A DNA stretch of 64,000 nucleotides from a bacterium HR19 (lineage in GTDB: Bacteria; Calescibacteriota; Calescibacteriia; Calescibacteriales; Calescibacteriaceae). The DNA lies in the NCBI GenBank assembly GCA_002898315.1, contig BEHV01000005.1, positions 1 through 64,000 on the forward strand, written 5' to 3'. The notes beneath the pieces were generated by a model, which searched no databases, was not told the DNA's origin, and was given only the letters and a program-made list of their open reading frames with translations. A program made the translations under genes and the position numbers. This document shows positions 1-7,866 of the stretch, in pieces; the stretch's first letter is position 1, and every line of letters begins with the position of its first letter.

Positions 1-414
1 TATGAGAATGACTGTTCCTGTGTTTATTATGTTTATGCCAAGGAGAAAAATCAAAATTTTCTCAATAAACTCAATTCTTTTGTTCATATCTTCAAATCTC
101 CTATTTATATCTTCAAATCTTTTATTCACATCTTCAAATCTTCTATTTACGTCTTCAAACCTTCTATTTACATCCTCAAATCTTCTATTTACATCTTCAA
201 ATCTTGCGTTGATGAATTCAATGAGCATTTTTATGTCGTCTTTTGTTGCGGCTTTATCTCTCAGCTCTCCGATTTCTTCTTTTATGACATCTCTCGTTTT
301 TTCATAAATTAGGAGCTCACCTTTTTCTCTTATGATGTTGAGGACGATTTCCGGCTCATCTTGGAGGACTTTTTTTATCATCTCCCTTATTCTTGCTTCA
401 TCTAATTTTTCCAT
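1..414 (-). CDS. Heptad-repeat coiled-coil membrane protein (3' end cut by window edge)
   Basis: The reading frame runs from an ATG at 414 off the left edge, giving 138 codons without a stop. The start reads MEKLDEARIREMIKKVLQDE. Residues about 66-110 are near-identical heptads of the form RFEDVNR, an ideal trimeric or tetrameric coiled coil. A hydrophobic segment follows (residues about 117-138, KILIFLLGINIINTG), probably a C-terminal membrane anchor cut by the window edge. The protein resembles small bacterial coiled-coil membrane proteins of unknown function found in many copies in thermophiles; that resemblance is from memory. No SD is obvious at 414. The frame opposite to it is only a shadow of the repeats. 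Confidence 0.7.
   Translation of the reverse strand, partial: MEKLDEARIREMIKKVLQDEPEIVLNIIREKGELLIYEKTRDVIKEEIGELRDKAATKDDIKMLIEFINARFEDVNRRFEDVNRRFEDVNRRFEDVNKRFEDINRRFEDMNKRIEFIEKILIFLLGINIINTGTVILI
89..208. repeat. 21-bp tandem repeat, about 5.7 copies, inside the coiled-coil gene
   Basis: Units begin at 89, 110, 131, 152, 173 and 194 on the plus strand, each starting with TCTTCAAA or a one-base variant such as TCCTCAAA. The 21-bp period equals seven codons, so each copy encodes one coiled-coil heptad (RFEDVNR, RFEDINR, RFEDMNK). Copies are nearly identical at DNA level, which suggests recent expansion by slippage or recombination rather than only protein-level selection. Confidence 0.85.
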
Positions 415-556
415 TGCATTAAATTTAAGGTAATTTTTGCTTCGGAGGATATTTTTGTAGAGATTTTACTTTTTTCTAAGATTTCAGCGGAGATGAAAAT
501 TAAAGAAACAAAGGTTAGAAAAGAAAATATAGAAAAGGTATTAAGGAGGTAGGGAG

Positions 557-763
557 ATGGATAAGGGTAAAGTAAAAAGTGGTCTTTGGGAATTCTCCAA
601 AAGGTTTGCTGAACATAAACAACAACATCTTGATTTCTCCGATTTTTGGAGGAGCATATATATGGAGAAGGGTGAAGAGCAATCAACAAATTATTACAAA
701 ATTATCAGTGTTTTATGGAACATGGTGAAACTGAAAAATATCGCCATCGGTGGTATTCAGTAA
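557..763 (+). CDS. Small hypothetical protein, possibly a frameshifted remnant
   Basis: A 68-codon frame begins with an ATG placed 7 bases after a strong AAGGAGG at 543-549, and such a site is the main reason to list it. The product starts MDKGKVKSGLWEFSKRFAEH and matches no family I know. In the +1 frame a protein-like, Arg/Lys/Trp-rich stretch (YRHRWYSVKPKRKW) continues to a stop near 801. The original gene may therefore have run longer and been broken by a frameshift. It lies alone between two minus-strand genes. The rest of 415-835 shows nothing I can name. Confidence 0.35.
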   Translation: MDKGKVKSGLWEFSKRFAEHKQQHLDFSDFWRSIYMEKGEEQSTNYYKIISVLWNMVKLKNIAIGGIQ

Positions 764-835
764 AACCGAAAAGAAAATGGGTAAAGAAATGGGAAGGGTA
801 AATTCCGGCTTCTTATCTCGGTATTTTTCACCATT

Positions 836-2566
836 TTAGGTTTTCCATTTATCTGGTACTCCGAGGTTCTTTTTGATTCTTCCGAGGTTCTGGACATACC
901 ATCTTACTGCTTTTGCTTTCCACCAATCTCTATCTCTTATGCCAAGGTCTTCTGCCACCTCACATGCTGAAAGGTAACCTGAAGCAAGCCATGTTGCTCC
1001 AAAAGGGTGGATTGAATTTGAAAGATAAAGGTTTTTAAGGAAAGTTCTTGATGCACCTTTTACTATTATTCCAGGTAGAGGGCGGTTTGAGAAAAACTGA
1101 TCGGGTAGCATGGCACCTCCGCACCAGTTACCTTTTATGGCTGACCTATTATTCCGCCACACATCAAGGGGAGAATAAGGAAAAATATCAAGTATGTTCT
1201 TCTTGAAACCGGGAGCATATTCTTCAAATAGGTCAGTCAGTTTCTCAGCAAGTTCCCACTTTATTTTATCCCAAATTCCAAAGTTGTATTCAAGTTTTCT
1301 TTTGCCCCATTTTACAGGTATTGGCGGAACATCAAGCCATAAGAATGCGGTGTGGCATCCGTCGGGCGCTTGGGAAGGGTCTGCAAGGGTTGGAACAAAC
1401 CAGTTCGCCATAAGTTCATCTGGTATAACTCCTGAGACAAGCTCTACAGCAAACTTTTTCATTTCATCTATTGTTTCACCGCCGAGATATCCCATAAAGC
1501 ATCTTTGGATTCCCGCGTCAAATTCCGCGGAACTCCAAACCGGAGCTTCTTTCAGAGCATAGTGGACTCCAAATATCACCTGCTCATCGTAGCAGAAGTC
1601 CTTTATTTTCGCTGAAAGTTCTGCGGGGATTTTGCTTTCATCTATAAGTTCAAATGTATGCGTTAGAGTCAGGTTGCTTATTATTTTTTTCGCGTATATT
1701 TTTTCTCCTGGAAAAACGGCGTCTTTTGAGAGCTTCACTCCGTATGCTCCTTTTTCTCCATCAACAAGAATTTCTTCAACAGGGGAGTTCTGAATTATTG
1801 TAACTCCATGGGCTTTGCAACATCTTACGAGCGAGTGAGTTAGAGAATGGGAACCGCCTTTTACCTGATGAACAGGGAATATGGGACCTGTGAGAGCTGC
1901 AACCCCTATGCAACCTGATGACCCAACTCTCCTGTGTATTGGGGGGAAGGCACCTATCCATGAAAGAGATGCGATGGTGGTTTTTATGTAATCCGATTCA
2001 AAGAATATGTCAAGAGCTTGGAACCCGTTCATGCTCACAATTTCTCTTGGAGATATATTTATTCCAAGTTTTTCTGCTATATCTTTGAGGAAGGTTATGT
2101 GTTTTTCAACTTGAGCGTGCGATGGAGGTGTGAACAAAAATGTATGTACCCAATCAAGTATCTCTTCCCATCTTTCAATGAGAATCTCACCCACTTTAAT
2201 TATGAATTCCGCGTCTTTTGGAGAGAGTTTCATCCAGTTTTGTATTGTGTCTTGTGGATTTATTCCCATGAGAGCGCATTTTCCATCTTTGAAGGTTTTA
2301 CCGTAGGCGTAGTCGGTCATAAGTATTTCAAGACCGAACTTTTCAAGTTCAAGGTCTTCCATCGCCGGTGAAAGTGCTGTTATCATCCATGTTGCGTGTA
2401 GGTTATGGAGGAATCCTGCAAGTGTGACCTCCTCGGTGTCGCAGTGAGCACCGCATTCTGCTCTTGCCTCAATAACACAGACCTTTGCCCCGGCTTTGCC
2501 AAGATACGCCGCCGCTGTAAGTCCGTTTATTCCGCCTCCAACTACTATTACATCAAAGTCATTCAT
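836..2566 (-). CDS. Phytoene-desaturase-like FAD oxidoreductase (third of three paralogues)
   Basis: This is a FAD-dependent amine-oxidase-fold enzyme of the CrtI/COG1233 group, about 576 residues. The Rossmann motif GGGING sits at residues 10-15, followed by an acidic residue in VIEARAE. A C-terminal FAD/substrate region reads LYLSNSIHPFGATWLASGY. The ATG at 2566 is preferred over an upstream TTG because AAGGAG lies 9 bases before it. It is the last gene of a minus-strand operon with two paralogues and an SCP2-like gene. At about 580 residues the paralogues are longer than classical CrtI (about 490-510) and closer to PYROXD2-type proteins. No phytoene synthase gene is nearby, so carotenoid desaturation is not supported. 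The substrate is unknown, probably a hydrophobic lipid. Confidence 0.85.
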   Translation of the reverse strand: MNDFDVIVVGGGINGLTAAAYLGKAGAKVCVIEARAECGAHCDTEEVTLAGFLHNLHATWMITALSPAMEDLELEKFGLEILMTDYAYGKTFKDGKCALMGINPQDTIQNWMKLSPKDAEFIIKVGEILIERWEEILDWVHTFLFTPPSHAQVEKHITFLKDIAEKLGINISPREIVSMNGFQALDIFFESDYIKTTIASLSWIGAFPPIHRRVGSSGCIGVAALTGPIFPVHQVKGGSHSLTHSLVRCCKAHGVTIIQNSPVEEILVDGEKGAYGVKLSKDAVFPGEKIYAKKIISNLTLTHTFELIDESKIPAELSAKIKDFCYDEQVIFGVHYALKEAPVWSSAEFDAGIQRCFMGYLGGETIDEMKKFAVELVSGVIPDELMANWFVPTLADPSQAPDGCHTAFLWLDVPPIPVKWGKRKLEYNFGIWDKIKWELAEKLTDLFEEYAPGFKKNILDIFPYSPLDVWRNNRSAIKGNWCGGAMLPDQFFSNRPLPGIIVKGASRTFLKNLYLSNSIHPFGATWLASGYLSACEVAEDLGIRDRDWWKAKAVRWYVQNLGRIKKNLGVPDKWKT

Positions 2567-2627
2567 ACAAGAAAACTCCTTATTCAAGTTTTTTTAATTC
2601 TCAAAATCTTTTTCTTTTTTCTCACTT

Positions 2628-4289
2628 TCAATCTTTCATATATGTATCTATGTATTTTTTCAGGAAGGGTGGGGGAGACCACCACTTTTTTATTCCGAGG
2701 TCTTCCGCTACAACATTTGCGCAGATATATCCCGGACCTCCTATTATAAGTCCGCCGGGGTAAGTTCCTGCCCCGCACAGGTAAAGATTTTGAACTGGTG
2801 TTCTTGAACTTGAGCATGATTCGTGTGGTCTGAAGTATCCCATCTGCATCGGTGTATAATCACCATGCTTTATAGAACCTTTTACCATTGAGGTGAGTCG
2901 TCTCTCTATATCTATCGGGGTTTCGCTTACCACCATCTCCGGCTCAACTTCCGCAAATTCTTTCAGGGTTTTTAAGACCTCATTTTGCAGTTCCTCTTTT
3001 TTTCTTTCCCAGTCAAAATCGTATGGGGCACACATCTGAAAAAACGAAATATTTTTCCCATCTCTTGATAAAGTATCATCAAATATGGTTTCGCATGTTA
3101 TATGTCCACCTATAAGTGACATTCTGTTTTCTTGAAGAGCTCTGAAAAATTTGAGGACATCATCAAGTTTATCAAAGCCAATCACTGTTGCAAAAGAGTC
3201 ATTCACCCATCTGTCGTCGGATTTGAATTGTGGTCGGGATTTTGATGTGAAATGAACTGTGAAGAACGACCATTTATCCCACTTCCATTCTTTGAGCGAG
3301 GATATTTCTTTTTTGATTTCATCTTTCAGGTTCTCTTCACCTATGAGTTTGAAGAACGTGGTTGGTGCGGGCAAAGAAGAAATAACTATTTTTGAGAAAA
3401 TTTTTCGTCCGTCTTTCAGTTCTACCCCAACTGCTTTGCTTCCGCCCTCTACGATTATTTTTGTGACTTCTGCATTGTCAAGTATGAGACCGCCCGATTT
3501 GCAGATTTCTCTTCCGAGTGCGCTCGCGAACCTGTGAGAACCCCCGTAGCAGTAATATTTTTGCGTACCTCTTACAACAAGTAGAGGAACCATAAAGCCC
3601 ATTCCTTCTTCCTCCGGATCAACGCCCCACATTGCACACATATAAGTGAGCAAAGTTTTCAACTTTTCGTTTTTGAAGTTCTCATCTATGAGTTCAATAG
3701 GCGACTTTTCAGATATTTCAACAAATTCTTTTCCTGTGTTTGTTCTTTGCAGTTTTTCTACAAATTCAACGGGGGGAAGGGTGGGGTAGTATGTTGCGGG
3801 AGCGAGAATTTCATCAACAAATGTTCTCCACTTTCTGAAAACTCTCTCAAACCTTTCACCCTCTTCAACGGAAAACTTTGATACGGAATCTTTTGAATCT
3901 TGCACCATCTTTCCGAAGATCAAAGACGATTTATCACGGAAAACGATTGCAGATTGCACATTTGGTTTTACCCAGTATAACCCATGCTCTTCAAGTTTGA
4001 AATCTCGTATAGGAGGCATATAATCTACCATCATGTGATATATAGCGTGGGTATTTGAGTGGTTTCCGGGGAAGAAAATTTCTTCTGTGGCAAGCCCTCC
4101 TCCTATTTCATATCTTCTTTCGCATACAGCAACCTTGAGACCAGCTCTTGCAAGGTATGCCGAAGCAATAAGACCATTCGGTCCACTTCCTATCACAACG
4201 ACATCGCATTCGTACTCATAAGGGAACTCCTTAGGAACTTCGTCTCCTTCCTGCGGTTTGTAATGTGTCCATACTTTTGCTTCACTCAT
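2628..4289 (-). CDS. Phytoene-desaturase-like FAD oxidoreductase (second of three)
   Basis: The 553-residue product has an N-terminal dinucleotide-binding motif GSGPNG at residues 34-39, the GG doublet of YEIGGGLATEE, and the C-terminal signature LYLCGAGTYPGGLIIGGPGY, which closely matches the C-terminal FAD-binding motif of CrtI-like enzymes. It has a 30-residue N-terminal extension before the Rossmann fold. The start follows GGGAGGT, 9 bases upstream. It lies 48 bases after the SCP2-like gene and 61 bases before the third paralogue, so all are probably one transcript. Of the three, this one has the most canonical CrtI C-terminus. It should oxidise or saturate a long hydrophobic chain; the actual substrate cannot be read from the sequence. 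Confidence 0.87.
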   Translation of the reverse strand: MSEAKVWTHYKPQEGDEVPKEFPYEYECDVVVIGSGPNGLIASAYLARAGLKVAVCERRYEIGGGLATEEIFFPGNHSNTHAIYHMMVDYMPPIRDFKLEEHGLYWVKPNVQSAIVFRDKSSLIFGKMVQDSKDSVSKFSVEEGERFERVFRKWRTFVDEILAPATYYPTLPPVEFVEKLQRTNTGKEFVEISEKSPIELIDENFKNEKLKTLLTYMCAMWGVDPEEEGMGFMVPLLVVRGTQKYYCYGGSHRFASALGREICKSGGLILDNAEVTKIIVEGGSKAVGVELKDGRKIFSKIVISSLPAPTTFFKLIGEENLKDEIKKEISSLKEWKWDKWSFFTVHFTSKSRPQFKSDDRWVNDSFATVIGFDKLDDVLKFFRALQENRMSLIGGHITCETIFDDTLSRDGKNISFFQMCAPYDFDWERKKEELQNEVLKTLKEFAEVEPEMVVSETPIDIERRLTSMVKGSIKHGDYTPMQMGYFRPHESCSSSRTPVQNLYLCGAGTYPGGLIIGGPGYICANVVAEDLGIKKWWSPPPFLKKYIDTYMKD

Positions 4290-4337
4290 TTTTTTTTACC
4301 TCCCAGATTTTTTCTTTTTATTTTCTTTTTTCTTTTT

Positions 4338-4760
4338 TTATTTCTCATCTGGAAATTCTGTGGGAACTTTCCTGATGGTATCTATGAACTTTCTTATGAA
4401 TACCGCATATTGCATGAGTAATCCGACATTACCATCAACTTTAATCTGACCTCTCATGAATGCCTGTATGGGGTCTATTTCTCCTTTTACTATTCCCTTC
4501 CATACGGAGTATTTTGCATATATAGAGAATGCAGATTCACTTTTTTTCTCTTTTTCATCTGATATAATTTTTGCTTCCTTTACTTCTCCTTTGTCGAGCA
4601 AGAAATAAGCGCACCACCTTTCGGAGAAGTTTTCATCTGGTTCAAGCACTGTTATAACGCCACCGTATGTCCATGTCTTTCCTATTCCCTTGAGTTCATC
4701 GTCTTGAGTTGCTATTTCTACAAGTTTGTCTATCCATTCCTGTGATGGAAACCTCGCCAT
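4338..4760 (-). CDS. SCP2-like lipid-binding domain protein
   Basis: This 140-residue protein looks like a single sterol-carrier-protein-2 domain: a central stretch with ENFSERWCAYFLLDKGEV, then a helix, then GEIDPIQAFMRGQIKVDGNVGLLMQ. The last is the usual SCP2 end motif (a sample reads DPQKAFMSGKLKIEGD). Such domains bind fatty acyl or isoprenoid lipids in the cytosol. The ATG at 4760 is chosen because GGTAAAG directly precedes it; the upstream TTG has no site. It sits 17 bases after the first oxidoreductase, inside the operon of three CrtI-like enzymes. It may hand the hydrophobic substrate to those enzymes, which is an inference from context. Confidence 0.75.
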   Translation of the reverse strand: MARFPSQEWIDKLVEIATQDDELKGIGKTWTYGGVITVLEPDENFSERWCAYFLLDKGEVKEAKIISDEKEKKSESAFSIYAKYSVWKGIVKGEIDPIQAFMRGQIKVDGNVGLLMQYAVFIRKFIDTIRKVPTEFPDEK

Positions 4761-4777
4761 CTTTACCACTAAATAAA

Positions 4778-6505
4778 TCAAAATCTTTTTTCTTTATCTG
4801 GGATGTGGTATGGGGATGGGAACCACCAGTCGGGTTTTTTCACGGCGCCGTCATCTATGAGGATGTGCATAAGGTTATAGGGAACAGCAAGGAGGCATAG
4901 CCCTCCGGGATAAGATGTCTGATGGCATAGATATAGTTTGTGAATTGGAGTTCTGTATCTTGCAAGTTCTGGAATAGGTCTGAAGCTCCACCACTGGTCT
5001 TCACATTCTCGTATAGCGTACCAGTTTCCTCCTATAAATCCAGTATTTCTGAATTCGCTGTCAAGCGGTGTATTTATGAACTTTGCTACAATGTTATCTT
5101 CTGTCATATTTGGTGCAAATTCTCTTATAAAATCAATTATGTTCTCGGCGATTTCCCATTTTGCTTTATTTACCGCTTCGGGTCCATCTTTGTGATATTC
5201 CGGAGGCGGAACCTGTATGTATATAGGGGAAAGGATATGGTATCCGGGCGGGCATCTTGTGTCATCGTATATATCATGACAGCAAATCATCACATGCATG
5301 CTCTCCCGCCTCATAGGGTGCGTTCTCAGAGAGAAGACATCTCTTGCTTGGTTCAATATAAATTCTCGCGAATCTCCGGGTAGTGCAACAACAGATGGGT
5401 AGTTCCCATTTTCAAAAAAGAGTTTTTCCGCATCTCCTTTGTATTTTGGGAGTTCCTTTACGATAAGGTGAAGGACAAACAAACTTCCCCCGTGCAGATT
5501 TATATCTTTTATTTTCTGAAGTAGTGGTTTTGGTATGTGTTTTCCTTTGAGAAGTTTCAAGAATGTCTGTTTTACATCTATTGCAGATATAACAAGTTTA
5601 TCTGCAAGTATAACTTTTCCGGGGTAGAAAGAATCGTCGGAAAGAACGACTCCCTTTGCTTCTCCATTTTCAACGATTATTTCTCCAACCTTTGCATTTG
5701 TGTATATTTTCACTCCGTAGTGAAGACAGCAGCGAATGAGAGCATGCATATAAGAATGCATTCCACCCTGAGGCGAGCCAGATGAGTAAGCCATAAGAAG
5801 TCCTGTTGCGAGTCCGAAAATTCCCATACCACGCCATGCGGGAAATGGACCGTTATACCACGCTCCCTGTCCCATTATGACTTTGAGAGGTTCAAATTCA
5901 AACTGCATGTCAAGTAGTTCGTAGGTTGAAAGTTCCATAGCAATATCTAGTGGTATAAGCACTGCAAGTCCCGGGGCTTTTTCTTTTATAAACCTGAACC
6001 AGGGGAGTTCTTCGGGTGAGCTCCAATCAGTGTAGGGTGGGGTCCAGAATATAGACCTCAGGAAATCGCGCGTATATGGTTCAAAATTTTCATACATCAT
6101 TCTTATAAATTCAGCATCTTTTTTTGAGTATCGTGCTATTGATTCTATTGTGTTTTTTATGTTGAATCTTCCTGAGATAATTGCTTTTCCGTCTTCTGTT
6201 ACCGTTCCTGCGAGGGTTTTGAAGAATCGCATTCTGAATCCGAATTTGAAAAGTTCAAGTTGTTCAAGGGCTGGGGATGCACCTGCGTAAAAATATGTTG
6301 CGTGCGGGTCAATTCTGAATCCGGGAATGGGTTCTGTGTTTTCCGCTCCACCTCCACACTGGAGTCGCTCCTCGCAAATGCAAACTTTGAGTCCCGCTTT
6401 AGCAAGATATGCAGCGATTCCAAGCCCGTTCGGACCTCCCCCTATCACAACGGCATCATATCTTTCTTCTGGCTTTACAACTGAGAATTTATATTCCTCC
6501 CTCAT
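4778..6505 (-). CDS. Phytoene-desaturase-like FAD oxidoreductase (first of three)
   Basis: The product is 575 residues. The FAD-binding motif GGGPNG is at residues 22-27, an acidic residue follows in CICEERL, and a cysteine-glycine stretch LQCGGGAENT occupies the place of the usual GG motif. The C-terminus carries LYLCHQTSYPGGLCLLAVPY, a divergent form of the family FAD motif. A strong GGGAGG precedes the ATG. This is the first gene of a four-gene minus-strand operon (this gene, SCP2-like, two paralogues). Sequence differences between the paralogues at both termini suggest distinct substrates or subunits rather than recent duplication. A palindrome that could be an operator lies about 120 bases upstream. 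Confidence 0.87.
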   Translation of the reverse strand: MREEYKFSVVKPEERYDAVVIGGGPNGLGIAAYLAKAGLKVCICEERLQCGGGAENTEPIPGFRIDPHATYFYAGASPALEQLELFKFGFRMRFFKTLAGTVTEDGKAIISGRFNIKNTIESIARYSKKDAEFIRMMYENFEPYTRDFLRSIFWTPPYTDWSSPEELPWFRFIKEKAPGLAVLIPLDIAMELSTYELLDMQFEFEPLKVIMGQGAWYNGPFPAWRGMGIFGLATGLLMAYSSGSPQGGMHSYMHALIRCCLHYGVKIYTNAKVGEIIVENGEAKGVVLSDDSFYPGKVILADKLVISAIDVKQTFLKLLKGKHIPKPLLQKIKDINLHGGSLFVLHLIVKELPKYKGDAEKLFFENGNYPSVVALPGDSREFILNQARDVFSLRTHPMRRESMHVMICCHDIYDDTRCPPGYHILSPIYIQVPPPEYHKDGPEAVNKAKWEIAENIIDFIREFAPNMTEDNIVAKFINTPLDSEFRNTGFIGGNWYAIRECEDQWWSFRPIPELARYRTPIHKLYLCHQTSYPGGLCLLAVPYNLMHILIDDGAVKKPDWWFPSPYHIPDKEKRF

Positions 6506-6623
6506 TTTTCGCCTCCCGAAATAAAGCTACCAACCGTAAGTTAGGCAATTTTTATTTTAAAAATTTTTTCGGGGAGATGATCAAAAATGAAAAAGTTTCA
6601 GAAAAAAGTTGAACAAATTTACT

Positions 6624-6636
6624 TGACATAATGTCA
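6624..6636. promoter_or_regulatory. Perfect palindrome TGACATAATGTCA, possible operator
   Basis: Six-base arms TGACAT/ATGTCA surround one central base in the 204-bp gap between the start of the CrtI-like operon (6505) and the end of flhB (6710). Position and symmetry suit binding by a dimeric regulator of the downstream minus-strand operon. I see no convincing sigma-70 promoter around it, and no second copy was noticed elsewhere, so the role is a guess. Confidence 0.3.
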
Positions 6637-6709
6637 CTTATCGGAACTGTTTTTTCAGCAACAACTTTAAAAAAAGTCAAGCCTTTTGAACATTTTTAAC
6701 CTTATGGTC

Positions 6710-7750
6710 TTATCTTGTCTGCTTTTGCTTCAACATAATGATGTATGCGAGAACTTTTGCCACGGCTTTATAAAGGTTTTCAGGTATATAATCCCCAACA
6801 TTTGTTGATTTGTAAAGCGCCCACGCCAAAGGTGGGTCCTGATATATCGGAACATTATGCTCCTTCGCAACTTCTACTATCCTCTGAGCGATAAAATTCA
6901 TTCCCTTCGCAACAACCTTCGGTGCCTTCATCTTACCCCTCTCATATCTCAGAGCCACAGCTATATGAGTCGGGTTTGTTATGATTACATCTGCTCGCGG
7001 AACCTCAGCCATCATCCTCAACCTGGCAAGCTCAAACATCCTCCTCCTCACCCGGCTCCTCACCGTCGGATCCCCCTCATATCTTCTCATCTCCTCCCTC
7101 AGCTCGCTCCTTGACATCATAAGAGACCTCCACCAATCCCATCTCTGCCACGCATAATCTGCAACAGATAAAAAAATCAAAAATACCAAAACTATTGCAA
7201 CAAACCTAAAAACAATCCCAGCTGATTTCGGTATAGCCGATGTTATATCTAAACCGAAAAATTCATCTATCTTCCACAGTGATGTGTATAAAACAAATCC
7301 GATTATGGCAAGAACTATTGAAGATTTTGAGACGGACTTTGCGAACTCAAAAAAGTTTCTTGAAGAAAAAATCCTCTGAAAGTTTTCTGCGGGAGAGAAT
7401 TTTTCTATTTTCGGTTCAAATGATTTTCCAGCTATTAAAAACCCAGTTTGTACAACGTTCGCTAATATGGCAAGAACAGCAGATAAAATCAGTACTGGAA
7501 GAATAATCTTTACAGCTATGGAAATCGCATAAGAAAGTACGCCCCCCGAAAAACCACCGCTAGATATAATGTTCATTCCCTCCTGAAAACTTTCAAATAT
7601 CTTTTGACCGCTGAACCAGAGAAAAATGAAAATTCCTAAAAGTATCGCAAGCCCTATGATCTCTCTTGATTTCGGTACAAAACCTCTTTCTCGTGCTTCT
7701 TCTATTTTGTGCGGAGTCGGCGGTTCGGTTTTTTCTAACTCATCCCTCAC
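6710..7750 (-). CDS. flhB: Flagellar/type III export switch protein FlhB
   Basis: The 346-residue product has the full FlhB plan: EKTEPPTPHKIEEARERG at the N-terminus, four hydrophobic segments between about residues 25 and 205, then the cytoplasmic domain with the NPTH autocleavage site in IITNPTHIAVALRYERGK and the usual VVAKGMNFIAQ and DPPLAWALY blocks. FlhB gates substrate switching in the export apparatus of flagella. The GTG at 7750 fits the usual family N-terminus. It lacks an SD but has TAAAAT seven bases upstream. No fli or flh partner is adjacent (the neighbours are a lipid oxidoreductase operon and leuC), unlike the common flhB-flhA order. flhB versus an sctU/spaS-type injectisome gene cannot be fully settled without the partners. 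Confidence 0.9.
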   Translation of the reverse strand: MRDELEKTEPPTPHKIEEARERGFVPKSREIIGLAILLGIFIFLWFSGQKIFESFQEGMNIISSGGFSGGVLSYAISIAVKIILPVLILSAVLAILANVVQTGFLIAGKSFEPKIEKFSPAENFQRIFSSRNFFEFAKSVSKSSIVLAIIGFVLYTSLWKIDEFFGLDITSAIPKSAGIVFRFVAIVLVFLIFLSVADYAWQRWDWWRSLMMSRSELREEMRRYEGDPTVRSRVRRRMFELARLRMMAEVPRADVIITNPTHIAVALRYERGKMKAPKVVAKGMNFIAQRIVEVAKEHNVPIYQDPPLAWALYKSTNVGDYIPENLYKAVAKVLAYIIMLKQKQTR

Positions 7751-7757
7751 AAATATA

Positions 7758-7763
7758 ATTTTA
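7758..7763 (-). promoter_or_regulatory. TAAAAT box, likely -10 of leaderless flhB mRNA
   Basis: On the minus strand TAAAAT is followed by seven bases and then the GTG start of flhB. No SD-like sequence lies between. The same arrangement recurs before several other genes in the window. Confidence 0.5.
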
Positions 7764-7866
7764 ATCTTCGATTCTATTTTCAGTATTCCAAGCAAATCTC
7801 ATGAACCTGTTGCATATTTTTGGTTTTCAAAATAACAAATCCCGGAAGAGTTAAATTAAAAAAATT

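Noticed and set aside
2-307. 101-codon open frame on the plus strand, Ser/Leu/Asn-rich repeats
   Set aside because: It is the antisense of the 21-bp heptad repeats of the minus-strand coiled-coil gene; the minus frame gives a sensible coiled-coil protein.
402-689. 95-codon minus-strand frame overlapping the start of the coiled-coil gene
   Set aside because: It overlaps the small plus-strand ORF and the coiled-coil gene, has no SD and no family features.
2567-2587. Upstream TTG start for the third oxidoreductase
   Set aside because: It would place the AAGGAG ribosome binding site inside the coding sequence; the ATG at 2566 fits better.
6623-6628. TTGACA hexamer on the plus strand, possible -35
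   Set aside because: No TATAAT-like box follows at 16-18 bases and the next plus-strand gene is over 1.2 kb away behind flhB; it is part of the palindrome.
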